This document shows, in pieces, positions 1 to 8,117 of a stretch of DNA of 64,000 nucleotides. Below the pieces are notes generated by a model. The model searched no databases. It was not told where the DNA came from and saw nothing but the letters and a program-made list of their open reading frames with translations. A program made the position numbers and the translations under genes. The stretch is from Ligilactobacillus animalis KCTC 3501 = DSM 20602. Its GTDB lineage: Bacteria > Bacillota > Bacilli > Lactobacillales > Lactobacillaceae. The first letter of the stretch is position 1; each line of letters starts with the position of its first letter. The stretch spans positions 60,804 to 124,803 of the forward strand of contig NZ_AYYW01000037.1 of NCBI RefSeq assembly GCF_001434535.1, written 5' to 3'.

Positions 1-330
1 TGAAGCAAGTGGATCATTGATGTCAAAATCCACATCAGCTTCAAAATCCAGTAATTGCAGTGCGACTAAATAAAAAGTTTTTAAGTCCACCGTTTGACTT
101 TGCTTGAATTCAACGACATCAAGTGTTGATGTTGCCAAAAGATCGCTCAAGTACGCTTTTTTAGCCGCTGGCGTTTTTAAATGTGGCAAACAAGCAAGGA
201 TAAATTGGATCCAGATATGATTTAGATCATCGTTATGTTGTGCATCGCAGTTTAAAAAGCCGATCTGATTGAGTTCACGTGCCTTAGTTTCTGCATCGGC
301 AGCTAGATGCGCAAATTGGTTGATCTTCAT
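1..330 (-). CDS. pepX: Xaa-Pro dipeptidyl-peptidase PepX, N-terminal part (runs off the left edge)
   Basis: Only the first 110 codons are present. PepX (family S15, cytoplasmic) removes X-Pro dipeptides from proline-rich peptides and completes the use of peptides imported by Opp. The visible part corresponds to the helical N-terminal domain: the blocks LDVVEF (about residues 73-78) and VALQLLDF (about 91-98) match the LDVIEF and ALQLLDF blocks I recall from lactococcal PepX. The catalytic Ser/Asp/His lie outside the window. The start ATG at 328-330 has AAGGGGGC just upstream, and a TATAAT -10 lies at 363-368 on the minus strand. It is divergent from the next gene. Confidence 0.8.
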   Translation of the reverse strand, partial: MKINQFAHLAADAETKARELNQIGFLNCDAQHNDDLNHIWIQFILACLPHLKTPAAKKAYLSDLLATSTLDVVEFKQSQTVDLKTFYLVALQLLDFEADVDFDINDPLAS

Positions 331-505
331 GCTAAAAGCCCCCTTGTAGAGTTGATGTGTCAATTATAGTCGTTTACTCATAGAAATACTAGTGGTGATA
401 CTCGAAAAAACATTTCCTATTTGTAAGTAAAAATTATTGCCAAATACAATTAAATAGTGCAAAATTATATTGTTAGATACTTTAGACGAGGGGGATGAAT
501 TCGAG

Positions 506-2125
506 ATGAAGAAACGAAATCTCATGGCATTTGTAGGGATCTTATTAGCTGGCGGGATCTTAGCCGGTTGTAGCAACAGTAATAATAGTAAAAGTAGTTC
601 AGATCCACAAGCCATGAAAACTGCTGTCAGTGATCAAATGGCAACTTTAAATACAGCTAAATATAGTGATATGATCAGTTTAGAAGCGATGGATAATGCT
701 TTTGAAGGCTTATATCGCTTTGATAGCAAGGGAAAGCCTGTCTTGGCTGGTGCTCAAAGTGTTTCACATAATGATGCTCAAGACGTGTATACCTTTAAGT
801 TGCGTAAGGATGCTAAGTGGTCAAATGGCGATCCTGTAACAGCAAAAGATTATGTTTATGCTTGGCAAAATTTGATCGCGCCTGCGACAGCTTCACCAAA
901 CTCGCAACGTTTAGATTCGATCAAAAATGCTCAAGCGATCCGCAAGGGTGAAATGCAACCTGATCAATTAGGTGTCAAAGCTTTAGATGACTACACTTTA
1001 CAAGTTGAACTTGAAGCACCGATCAGCTATTTAGATGAGCTTTTGACTGGTGCACCATTCTTCCCTAAAAATGAAAAAGTTGTTACTAAATATGGTGACA
1101 AATATGGCACGACTTCCGACCAAGCTGTCTATAATGGGCCATTTGTTGTCAGTGGTTGGAAGGGAACCAATGATACTTGGAGCTATGTAAAAAACAATAA
1201 TTATTGGGATAAAAAGAATGTAAAATTAAAACGTGCTGACATCCAAGTGGTCAAAGATACGTCAACTGCAGGGAAATTATTCCAAACCAATAAATTAGAT
1301 TACACGATCTTAGGCAATGAATTTGCTAAACAATATGCCAATAACCCGGGTTATCATTCTAAGAAGATCCCGTTGATCGGTTATTTAGGCTTCAACACAA
1401 AACGAGATATCACCGGTAATGTGCATGCACGGAAGGCGATCGCTCAAGGCTTTGACAAGAAGTTATTGGTGAAAAACGTCTTGAATGCAGGCACACCATT
1501 AAATGGGATCGTACCAGCTGACTTTGCGTATAACTCTGAAACGGGTAAAGAATACCGCAAACAAGCCGGTGATCTATTGCCATATGACAAGAAAGTCGCT
1601 CAAAGTGAATGGGAACAAGCTAAAAAAGAGTTGGGTCAAGATGAATTGACGCTAGAAGTTTTGACTTCGGACACAAATGAAGCTAAACAAGTTGGGAATT
1701 ACCTTCAAAGTCAATTGGAGCAAAATTTACCTGGCTTAAAGGTCAACTTACGCGCCATTCCACTTAAATCACGTTTGGCAGCCACGACGGCTTATAATTA
1801 TGATGTGGTTTATGGAACATGGCAACCCGACTATGCTGATCCAGTCAACTTTATCAGCGATGGTGGTCAATATCACTTGAATACTGATTATCAAAATCAA
1901 GAATTCTGGAATGATCTTGATCAAGCTGCTGGTGAATACGCAAGTCAACCAGCTAAGCGGTGGGAATTGTTGATCGATGCTGAAAAGCATTTGATCAAAG
2001 ATGACACCTACACTGCACCTGTTTATCAAGGTGCTATGACCTATCTCTTAAACTCGCGGGTCAAGGGCTTGAACATTTCACCATATGGGACGGTGTTATT
2101 GTACCGTGATGTTGAACTCAAATAG
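506..2125 (+). CDS. Oligopeptide ABC transporter substrate-binding lipoprotein (orphan OppA paralogue)
   Basis: Extracellular, lipid-anchored peptide-binding protein of SBP family 5, 539 residues. A type II signal peptide ends in the lipobox LAGC (Cys about residue 22), followed by an Asn/Ser-rich linker. The FTLRKDAKWSNGDPVTAKD-type family block is present as FKLRKDAKWSNGDPVTAKD. The ATG at 506 has GAGGGGG about 11 bases upstream; an in-frame TTG at 470 has no ribosome site. No permease or ATPase genes adjoin it, so it probably feeds the oppBCDF transporter at 13.6-17.6 kb. It is clearly homologous to, but divergent from, the OppA at 11844. A terminator follows directly, so it is monocistronic. 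Confidence 0.88.
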   Translation: MKKRNLMAFVGILLAGGILAGCSNSNNSKSSSDPQAMKTAVSDQMATLNTAKYSDMISLEAMDNAFEGLYRFDSKGKPVLAGAQSVSHNDAQDVYTFKLRKDAKWSNGDPVTAKDYVYAWQNLIAPATASPNSQRLDSIKNAQAIRKGEMQPDQLGVKALDDYTLQVELEAPISYLDELLTGAPFFPKNEKVVTKYGDKYGTTSDQAVYNGPFVVSGWKGTNDTWSYVKNNNYWDKKNVKLKRADIQVVKDTSTAGKLFQTNKLDYTILGNEFAKQYANNPGYHSKKIPLIGYLGFNTKRDITGNVHARKAIAQGFDKKLLVKNVLNAGTPLNGIVPADFAYNSETGKEYRKQAGDLLPYDKKVAQSEWEQAKKELGQDELTLEVLTSDTNEAKQVGNYLQSQLEQNLPGLKVNLRAIPLKSRLAATTAYNYDVVYGTWQPDYADPVNFISDGGQYHLNTDYQNQEFWNDLDQAAGEYASQPAKRWELLIDAEKHLIKDDTYTAPVYQGAMTYLLNSRVKGLNISPYGTVLLYRDVELK

Positions 2126-2148
2126 TGTTTAGGTAAATTTAATAATCT

Positions 2149-2188
2149 GAAAAAAGAGCCGATGTAATAATCATATTGGCTCTTTTTC
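2149..2188 (+). terminator. Rho-independent terminator of the orphan oppA-like gene
   Basis: AAAAAGAGCC pairs with GGCTCTTTTT around a loop of about 18 bases, ending in a T-run. It lies 24 bases after the stop codon. Confidence 0.8.
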
Positions 2189-2305
2189 TAATTGTTGTAT
2201 AAGTATTTTAGTAGATAGAAGGTTAAATTTTAGTTATAATTAATTTTATCGAATATGATGTGACCATATCTACTAGTAGATTTAAGAGAAGAAGGGAAAA
2301 TAATA

Positions 2306-3481
2306 ATGGAACATTTAGGAATCCTATGTCTAGTGCTTTTAGCAACGGCTTTAGCTGGGCATTTTAGTCGCCGGATCGGTATGCCAGCCGTAATTGGGCA
2401 ATTATTAGTTGGTATCATCTTAGGGCCAGCGGTTTTAGGCTGGGTCGTTGAAAATGATTTTGTGCATACATTTTCCGAGATCGGTGTTATCTTGTTGATG
2501 TTTATGGCCGGACTGGAAAGTGATCTGGGCTTACTCAAGAAGTATTTTAAGCCATCGATGTCAGTCGCAGTCTGTGGGATCGTGGTCCCAGTGGCATTTG
2601 TCTATGTTTTAGGACGTTTATTTGATTTTAACAATGAGCAGGCGATCTTTTTAGGGGTCACCTTTGCAGCGACCTCGGTCAGCATCTCGGTCGAAGTCCT
2701 CAAAGAATTACGGCGTCTTGATTCAAAGGAAGGGACAACGATCTTAGGGGCTGCCGTGATCGATGATATTTTAGCCGTTATCATTTTAAGCGTTTTGGTC
2801 AGCATCTTCAGTGATGTGGCTAAGAGTGGCGGGGGGCATGTTCAGTCCAACCTAGCTTTGGGGATCGCTTTACAGGTCTTGTATTTTGTAGGGATCTATG
2901 TGGTCTTCAAGTGGGTGACCCCAACTTTGATGCGGATCGGTGAAAAGATGTCAGTCTCCGCTTCGGTCATCTTGATGTCATTAGTGATCTGCTTAGGCAT
3001 GGCTTACTTGGCTGAATTAGTTGGTTTAAGTGGCGTTGTTGGTTCATTTTTCGCTGGGGTCGCAGTAGCTCAAACTAGTTACAAGCGTGAAGTCGAAGAA
3101 AGTGTAGAACCGATCGGCTATGCCGTGTTTATCCCGATGTTTTTCGTAAGCATCGGCTTGCATATGACCTTTGATGGTTTCTTATCAGATCTTGTATTTA
3201 TCATTCCATTGACGATCTTAGCTTTGTTGACCAAATGGATCGGTTGTGGCGCTGGTGCCAAAGCCTTGGGAATGGACTGGCATTCAGCTGATATCATTGG
3301 GGCTGGGATGGTCTCACGGGGGGAAATGGCGTTGATCATTGCTCAAGTAGGCTATAGCGCCAAACTTTTGACGAGCCAATACTATTCCGGCGTGATCATC
3401 GTGATAATTTTGACAACGATCATTGCACCATTCATGTTAAAGCAAGCTATCATGCGTCAAAAGAAAGCAGCTAAAGGATAA
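2306..3481 (+). CDS. CPA2-family Na+(K+)/H+ antiporter, NapA/KefB type
   Basis: Membrane exchanger of 391 residues with about 12-13 hydrophobic segments, the usual length for transporter-only CPA2 proteins without a regulatory TrkA domain. The paired acidic residues Asp153-Asp154 in AAVIDDILAV are the ion/proton-carrying DD motif of electrogenic CPA2 members such as NapA. The N-terminal HFSRRIGMPAVIGQLLVGIILGP region is typical of the family. The ribosome site AGAAGGGA lies 9 bases before ATG 2306. It is monocistronic, with its own upstream TATAAT (2235-2240, weak -35) and a strong downstream hairpin. A role in sodium or pH homeostasis is inferred; the ion is not fixed by sequence. Confidence 0.85.
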   Translation: MEHLGILCLVLLATALAGHFSRRIGMPAVIGQLLVGIILGPAVLGWVVENDFVHTFSEIGVILLMFMAGLESDLGLLKKYFKPSMSVAVCGIVVPVAFVYVLGRLFDFNNEQAIFLGVTFAATSVSISVEVLKELRRLDSKEGTTILGAAVIDDILAVIILSVLVSIFSDVAKSGGGHVQSNLALGIALQVLYFVGIYVVFKWVTPTLMRIGEKMSVSASVILMSLVICLGMAYLAELVGLSGVVGSFFAGVAVAQTSYKREVEESVEPIGYAVFIPMFFVSIGLHMTFDGFLSDLVFIIPLTILALLTKWIGCGAGAKALGMDWHSADIIGAGMVSRGEMALIIAQVGYSAKLLTSQYYSGVIIVIILTTIIAPFMLKQAIMRQKKAAKG

Positions 3482-3484
3482 TAT

Positions 3485-3531
3485 AATAACAAGGGACCCA
3501 CTACGATGAGCGTAGTGGGTCCCTTGTTATT
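3485..3531. terminator. Bidirectional terminator with a 20-bp stem
   Basis: AATAACAAGGGACCCACTACG pairs with CGTAGTGGGTCCCTTGTTATT across a 5-base loop. It lies between convergent genes (antiporter and APC permease). Its AATAAC/GTTATT outer pair is shared with the intergenic palindrome family described elsewhere in this window, so it may be a reduced member. Confidence 0.8.
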
Positions 3532-4922
3532 TATTCATTGATCTTACTGTGTTTGATACCATAACTAAAGTAGATGACCATTCCAATCGCAAACCAGACG
3601 AAAGCAGCAGTCCAAGTTTCTAAGGAGAGTTGCGCTAACATCACGGCACATAGAATAGCTGAGATGATCGGTAAGACAGGATAAAATGGCACTTTGAAAC
3701 CATCTTTATTTGGAATGTCTTTTCGTTTACGCAATGGTAAGACCCCAAGTGAGACGAACATAAAGGCTAATAAAGTCCCAATATTGACTAAGTTTGTCAA
3801 TTGATTGAGGGAGAAGAAGCCACCGGTCAAAGCGATGATGAGTGTTACGATGAGCATACTTTTTTCTGGTGTTTTAGTCTTTTCATTGATCTGACCTAAG
3901 AACTTAGGTAAAAGACCGTCACGCCCGATCGAGTAGATCAAACGTGAAGAACTGTAGACCATCGTTACCATCATCGTGAACATCCCAGCTAAGGCACTGA
4001 CTGAGATGATCCCTGCGACCCAATTTTGTTTAACGGCATAAAGCGCAAAGGAAACGGGATCAGCGACGTTTAACTTAGTATAAGAGATCATCCCGGTCAA
4101 GACGATCGAAACTAAGATATAAAGTAAGGTACAGATCGCTAATGTTCCAATGATCCCACGAGGCATATTTTTAGCGGGTTCCTTGACTTCAGCTGCCGAA
4201 GAAGCGACCACGTCAAAGCCAAGATAAGCAAAAAAGACTTGAGCTGCGCCAACTAGGACACCTTTAGTCCCAAATGGCATGAATGGATCCCAGTTTGCCG
4301 GTTTGACGTAAAACATTCCGACCAATAGGAATAAGATGATGATAGCGATCTTGATGATCACAAAGATCGAGTTGATCGTCATCGAAGTCCGTAAGCCACG
4401 TGAAAGTACATAGGCGATAAATAAAACGATCAAAACAGCCGGAAGATTGATAAAAGTCCCATTGGCTGGATCAAAAGGCCCCGTGATCGCTTTCGGCAAG
4501 TGGATCCCCAAGCCGGCTAATAGGGAATTGAAATAGGCGGAAAAACCAGTCGAGACCGCAGCAACAGACAGCATATACTCTAAGATCAAAGCCCAGCCTA
4601 AAAACCAACCGACGATTTCACCGAAGACGACATTACCAAATGAATAGGCACTGCCGGCGATCGGTAAAGCAGAAGAAAATTCAGCGTAACACATTGCAGC
4701 AGTTGAACAAACGAGCGCTGCGATCACAAAGGAGATCGTGATCGCTGGTCCACTGTGAAGGGCTGCAACAGTCCCAGGCAAGATGAAGATCCCCGTACCG
4801 ATCACGGCTCCGATCCCCATTGAGATAAGATCTTTAGCACTAAGCGTTTTGTTAAACTTGCGGTCTTCAGACAAATAACGATCTAAACTTTCTTTCTTGA
4901 AGACGCGTTCCTTAATACTCAT
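3531..4922 (-). CDS. APC-superfamily amino acid permease, YfnA/CAT-like
   Basis: A 463-residue, 12-helix amino acid carrier. The N-terminal block GIGAVIGTGIFILPGTVAA is the APC substrate-binding signature, and FAYLGFDVVASSAAEVKEPAKNMPRGIIG is the conserved TM6-7 region of cationic/branched-chain amino acid transporters. The start is the ATG at 4922, preceded by AGAGGT about 10 bases away; a codon 21 bases further upstream is in frame but lacks a site. A very good promoter lies at 4959-4987. Substrate is not determined; broad-range or cationic amino acid uptake or exchange is likely. Confidence 0.85.
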   Translation of the reverse strand: MSIKERVFKKESLDRYLSEDRKFNKTLSAKDLISMGIGAVIGTGIFILPGTVAALHSGPAITISFVIAALVCSTAAMCYAEFSSALPIAGSAYSFGNVVFGEIVGWFLGWALILEYMLSVAAVSTGFSAYFNSLLAGLGIHLPKAITGPFDPANGTFINLPAVLIVLFIAYVLSRGLRTSMTINSIFVIIKIAIIILFLLVGMFYVKPANWDPFMPFGTKGVLVGAAQVFFAYLGFDVVASSAAEVKEPAKNMPRGIIGTLAICTLLYILVSIVLTGMISYTKLNVADPVSFALYAVKQNWVAGIISVSALAGMFTMMVTMVYSSSRLIYSIGRDGLLPKFLGQINEKTKTPEKSMLIVTLIIALTGGFFSLNQLTNLVNIGTLLAFMFVSLGVLPLRKRKDIPNKDGFKVPFYPVLPIISAILCAVMLAQLSLETWTAAFVWFAIGMVIYFSYGIKHSKINE

Positions 4923-4958
4923 AGATAAGATACCTCTTTGCATAATATTAATTACTTT

Positions 4959-4987
4959 ATAATAAGGGTTGTATTATTAAATGTCAA
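4959..4987 (-). promoter_or_regulatory. SigA promoter of the YfnA-like permease
   Basis: On the minus strand TTGACA (4987-4982), a 17-base spacer, then TATTAT (4964-4959): a consensus -35 with a near-consensus -10. Confidence 0.75.
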
Positions 4988-4995
4988 TTAGTTTT

Positions 4996-5030
4996 CAATA
5001 AAAAGAGGCCACGATCAAATTGTGGCCTCA
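4996..5030 (-). terminator. Terminator of the 55-residue small protein gene
   Basis: On the minus strand GAGGCCAC, a 9-base loop and GTGGCCTC are followed by TTTTTATT. It lies 27 bases past the stop codon at 5057. Confidence 0.85.
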
Positions 5031-5056
5031 AGGTTGAATATTCTAATTAACTACGA

Positions 5057-5224
5057 TTATAAGCGGATCTTAGCGTCTAACTTCGACAATTCAGAGAGTG
5101 CATCTTGAATCGTCACGCCCGTTGCTTCAAATTTAGGGTTATCATTTGAGCGGGCACTGAAAAGTTGGCTTTTTGTATCCAGAGAAATCGAGTAGTTTGC
5201 TTTTGAAAATTCGCCAAATTCCAT
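5057..5224 (-). CDS. Small protein of 55 residues, function unknown
   Basis: Not recognised as a named family. The ATG at 5224 has an excellent ribosome site (GGAGGGG, 8 bases upstream), and a strong terminator follows the stop, so it is very likely a real monocistronic gene. The product begins MEFGEFSKANYSISLD and ends KLDAKIRL. It is hydrophilic with no membrane segment or cysteine; the centre ATGVTIQDALSELSKLDAKI looks like one amphipathic helix after a beta-like segment. An imperfect dyad at 5257-5302 sits in its upstream region and could carry its promoter or operator. Confidence 0.7.
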   Translation of the reverse strand: MEFGEFSKANYSISLDTKSQLFSARSNDNPKFEATGVTIQDALSELSKLDAKIRL

Positions 5225-5256
5225 AGTAATACCCCTCCATTAAGTATAGAATAAAG

Positions 5257-5302
5257 TTGACAGCAATATCGTATCTAAAAAAATAGATATAGCATCTGTC
5301 AA
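5257..5302. promoter_or_regulatory. Imperfect inverted repeat in the divergent region before the small gene
   Basis: TTGACAG...TATCTA and TAGATA...CTGTCAA form arms of about 19 bases around an A7 run. The right arm read on the minus strand begins with a consensus TTGACA -35, so the dyad could be an operator over the small-gene promoter. No clear -10 at ideal spacing was found. Confidence 0.35.
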
Positions 5303-5387
5303 CGCTTACAATTTTATAATGGATACCTTTATTTTGCAAGAAAAAAGGATCAAGTTTAGTTTAAGATAGAGTAAATAGGTGATTTTT

Positions 5388-5957
5388 TTGGAAACATTAG
5401 ATGGAAATTTATTTATCATTTGTGGTGCCCCTGGTAGTGGCAAGACGACGGCCCAAGCGTATTTGACCGAGAATTTAGGCTTTACCAAGGTGGTGACGCA
5501 TACGACGCGACCAAAGCGACAAGGTGAAAGAGATGGTAAAGATTATTATTTTGAAACGCAAGAAACTTTCTTTGATAACCACTATCTAGAGTACGTTACC
5601 TATGATGATAATTACTACGGTTCTTCATTTGAAGGCCTGAAACGTGCTTTAAAGCATGACAAGCGGGCGGTGATAGTTTTGGACACGAAGGGCGTTTTGA
5701 CTTATTTAGATAAATTGCCCGCTGAGTTACTGACGGTCATTTTTTTAGAATTACCTTCTACGGCGGTGCAAGTCGAGCGTTTGCATGCACGAGGTGATAA
5801 AAAGGCTAGGATCGAGCAACGGCTGGCAAGCAAGGAGGCTAAGCGAGATGCTGAGTTACCCGCGGCATTACGTGCCAAAGCTCATGTTCTACAAAATGCC
5901 GAGTTGCAGCAGACCTATGCCAAACTCGAACAACTTGTGGCTGATATTTTATCTTAA
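5388..5957 (+). CDS. Guanylate kinase-like P-loop protein
   Basis: A 189-residue protein of the guanylate kinase fold, which in Gmk transfers phosphate from ATP to GMP. The Walker A motif GAPGSGKT is at residues 13-20. The GMP-site block TTRPKRQGERDGKDYYF, followed by VTYDDNYYGSS, resembles the Gmk TTR.pR.GE..G.DY.F and YG.s motifs. The preferred start is TTG 5388, because AGGTGAT lies just ahead; a GTG at 5379 is in frame but sits inside that site. Gmk proteins are about 200 residues, so length fits. The core is divergent from housekeeping Gmk, so it may be a paralogue with a different substrate. Confidence 0.7.
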   Translation: METLDGNLFIICGAPGSGKTTAQAYLTENLGFTKVVTHTTRPKRQGERDGKDYYFETQETFFDNHYLEYVTYDDNYYGSSFEGLKRALKHDKRAVIVLDTKGVLTYLDKLPAELLTVIFLELPSTAVQVERLHARGDKKARIEQRLASKEAKRDAELPAALRAKAHVLQNAELQQTYAKLEQLVADILS

Positions 5958-5976
5958 AGCGTGGTATCATATTAAA

Positions 5977-5991
5977 TAGTAATAATTATTC
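5977..5991 (+). promoter_or_regulatory. PerR/Fur-type operator candidate before the Fur-family gene
   Basis: TAGTAATAATTATTC keeps the TAATnATTA core of the TTATAATnATTATAA Per-box, with four mismatches confined to the ends. Its position, 16 bases before the start codon, suggests autoregulation. Confidence 0.4.
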
Positions 5992-6007
5992 TTTAGGGGG
6001 GATAGGA

Positions 6008-6430
6008 TTGATCAATGAAGCGATCAGAGTGTTGCAAAGTCACCATTATCGGATCACCAAGCAAAGAAGGAGCTTGTTAGAGTACTTGTGTGGCTTTAAA
6101 GAACAATATGTCAGTATTACCCAAGTGACCGAGCACATGAAACAGCTCTATCCCGGGATGAGCTATAATACTGTTTACCGGAATTTAAAGGATTTTAGTG
6201 AATTAGGCATCATTGAGACCAAGGATAAGCCTTCGGGAGCCTGTGTTAAATACCAGTGCGATTTTGATCGGTTACATCATCACCACTTCATCTGTCAAAA
6301 TTGTGGTCGCGTGCGTGAGGTCAAGATGTGCCCTTTGACGATCTTTCAAGATCAATTGGAGGGTTGTGTGATCGAAGGCCACCGGTTCGAACTCTATGGT
6401 CTTTGTCCAAACTGTGCTAAGTTACAATAA
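6008..6430 (+). CDS. Fur-family metal- or peroxide-responsive transcriptional repressor
   Basis: A 140-residue cytoplasmic dimeric repressor. The N-terminal winged helix contains the recognition helix SYNTVYRNLKDFSELGIIE. The dimer domain carries the metal-binding run HHHHF and two CxxC pairs (CQNC near 97, CPNC near 134) that bind the structural zinc. The start is TTG 6008, preceded by AGGGGGGA; no in-frame ATG fits better. PerR, Zur and Fur cannot be separated confidently. The Per-box-like dyad immediately upstream slightly favours PerR. It follows the guanylate-kinase-like gene by 50 bases. Confidence 0.85.
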   Translation: MINEAIRVLQSHHYRITKQRRSLLEYLCGFKEQYVSITQVTEHMKQLYPGMSYNTVYRNLKDFSELGIIETKDKPSGACVKYQCDFDRLHHHHFICQNCGRVREVKMCPLTIFQDQLEGCVIEGHRFELYGLCPNCAKLQ

Positions 6431-6509
6431 AATTTAGCAAATCTTTAAACAGCTAGGTCCACAGATGTAGTAGGATTAGAGTAGTAAGAAAAAATTGGGG
6501 GTAGTAAAA

Positions 6510-6983
6510 ATGGCATATCGTACACCACCTTTGTTGACACCATTTGCGATCCTGTCGATCGTTTTGGCCTTGGGGGCTACCAACGTGGCGGTCAACAAAG
6601 TGACTCATACCTCTGAAGGAAAAGCCGTTGAAAAAGTTTCCTCCAGCAGTGTCAGCTCGGTCTCAACCTCTCTAGATAGTGAGCGAGTAAGTAGTAGCGA
6701 GCGTGATGACGAGGATAAGAGTTCAAGTTCGGATAAAGTCAGTTCAAGTTCGTCTTCAACGACTGATGATGAGGCTGAAAGCTCAGCAGCTAAGACATCA
6801 AGCAGTGTTGAAGACGATACGACACAAGATGATAGCCAAACACAAAGTTCGACCACGCGTCAAAGCAGTAGCTCGAGTGCAAAAACTGACCAAACTGAGC
6901 GTGAGTCGACCAAACAAGATGGCGCACAAAATAATGCGCAAACTAATGACAACAATACAACGCAGGATAATAATGCGCAATAG
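6510..6983 (+). CDS. Ser/Asp-rich low-complexity protein with one N-terminal membrane segment
   Basis: 157 residues. One hydrophobic segment (about residues 8-28, LLTPFAILSIVLALGATNVAV) acts as a signal anchor or signal peptide. The rest is a disordered tail of Ser, Asp, Glu, Thr, Gln and Asn, as in cell-wall-spanning linkers; there is no LPXTG motif and no cysteine. The ATG at 6510 follows GGGGGT by 7 bases. The next gene starts 11 bases later, so the two are probably co-transcribed. Function is unknown; a wall-facing or envelope-stress role is conjecture. Confidence 0.7.
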   Translation: MAYRTPPLLTPFAILSIVLALGATNVAVNKVTHTSEGKAVEKVSSSSVSSVSTSLDSERVSSSERDDEDKSSSSDKVSSSSSSTTDDEAESSAAKTSSSVEDDTTQDDSQTQSSTTRQSSSSSAKTDQTERESTKQDGAQNNAQTNDNNTTQDNNAQ

Positions 6984-6994
6984 GGGGTAGGAAT

Positions 6995-7903
6995 GTGTTT
7001 AGTATTTTAGGGATGATCAATAGTTATATTGGTTATTTTAATATGAATGCCACGCTCAAAAATCGGATCTATACGATCGTTGGGGGTGTAGGTAATTTCT
7101 ATTTGCTTTACGTTGCTTACCGCTTTTTTGCGAACGGTTTTATCGTTCGTGGTCTGCTGTTTATCTTAGCTTTCTTAGCGTTACTGTATTTCACATATCT
7201 CAATATTTTATATTTCTTTACGGAAGATCGGGTCTCAAAGCTCGATATCTCGCCTAAAGTTGAAAAAATGTTGGGCGTCAAGATCCCCGACACGCGTGCT
7301 GCAGAAAATGCTGGGGTAGCTTCAGGGTTTATGCAGACTAATGGGATCTTCAAAGATGAAGAATTTTTACCATCAACGTTGCGGACAAACCACAAGCAAC
7401 GTGAAAATTTACAAAAAGTTGTGGCTCAATTAGAACAGGTCGGGTATCTCCAGCTTGATTTTGGGGGAGCAAAAGATAAAGAGCTCTTTAAAAAAGCAAA
7501 GAGTGGTGACCGTTTCTTTGCCCTAAATGAGCCCGTAGCCTTGCCGTATTATGAATTGCGTGAGGTCAATGGCAAATTACTCGTCTATGGTGGCGTCAAT
7601 CAGATCGAGCGCCAAGAACTCGGGGAAGTGACCCAAGTGGGCTTACTGCGTGGGATCGAAGCCTTGAAGCGGTATCGTCTCTCTTTAGCTGCCGTTGCTT
7701 TGACTGGCGGGCCGTATAAGTTTGCCGGTCGGTCAACGATGATGCAAAAAGATGAACCATATAGACTAGGGATCCAGATCGCATATCGACCTAAAGAAGA
7801 GGAATCAGCTCATTTAGGCTCTGAGATCAGAGAAGATATCGAGCGGGTAAAAAAAGCAGATGAAACGGCTGAGATATCTTTACGTCGCCGCCGCGATAAA
7901 TAA
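6995..7903 (+). CDS. Lactobacillar membrane protein of unknown function (DUF6681-like)
   Basis: 302 residues. Two membrane segments lie near the N-terminus (about 26-45 and 49-70), followed by a cytoplasmic or surface domain rich in charged residues and a C-terminal Arg/Lys tail (SLRRRRDK). I believe it belongs to the lactobacillar DUF6681 group, but this is from memory. The start is GTG 6995, with AGGGGGT 7 bases upstream; the ATG two bases earlier is in a frame that stops immediately. It follows the Ser-rich gene by 11 bases and ends at a strong terminator, forming a two-gene unit. Confidence 0.65.
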   Translation: MFSILGMINSYIGYFNMNATLKNRIYTIVGGVGNFYLLYVAYRFFANGFIVRGLLFILAFLALLYFTYLNILYFFTEDRVSKLDISPKVEKMLGVKIPDTRAAENAGVASGFMQTNGIFKDEEFLPSTLRTNHKQRENLQKVVAQLEQVGYLQLDFGGAKDKELFKKAKSGDRFFALNEPVALPYYELREVNGKLLVYGGVNQIERQELGEVTQVGLLRGIEALKRYRLSLAAVALTGGPYKFAGRSTMMQKDEPYRLGIQIAYRPKEEESAHLGSEIREDIERVKKADETAEISLRRRRDK

Positions 7904-7906
7904 CAT

Positions 7907-7954
7907 AAATAAAGTGGGACTCACTGTGTATCGTAGTGAGTCCCGCTTTATTTA
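7907..7954. terminator. Bidirectional terminator hairpin
   Basis: AAATAAAGTGGGACTCACT pairs with AGTGAGTCCCGCTTTATTT across a short loop. It ends the 6510-7903 unit and overlaps the stop codon of the hydrolase remnant on the other strand. Confidence 0.8.
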
Positions 7955-8117
7955 GCAGTCAGTGATCTGTGTTTTAAATAACCAGTTAAAGACTTGATCG
8001 TTGACCCCAACATGCATATCTTCATGACCGCATTCCGGTAAGATCAAATGTTCTTTTGGGGTTGTGATCTGATTATAGATCGCGATCACCGGGATCGAGG
8101 ATAGTCCGTTATACCAA
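7952..8117 (-). pseudogene. C-terminal remnant of an acetyl-xylan-esterase-like alpha/beta hydrolase
   Basis: About 55 residues reading WYNGL.SIPVIAIYNQITTPKEHLILPECGHED...VNDQVFNWLF. The AYN.IT.PKE...P..GHE pattern and catalytic-His region match the C-terminus of the AXE1/cephalosporin-C deacetylase family. The nucleophile domain and start are missing: the homology stops at about 8117, where an oppositely oriented fragment begins. Some such esterases deacetylate sugars and sit in N-acetyl-sugar clusters beside RpiR regulators, which matches the neighbour here; that link is an inference. Confidence 0.6.

Noticed and set aside
364..615. Minus-strand open frame with a poly-Leu start opposite the lipoprotein signal peptide
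   Set aside because: It is the complement of AGC/AGT-rich signal-linker codons, with no ribosome site or conservation pattern.
6605..6856. Minus-strand Ser/Leu-rich frame opposite the Ser/Asp-rich gene
   Set aside because: Low-complexity mirror of the real gene; the plus strand has the ribosome site, membrane anchor and operon partner.
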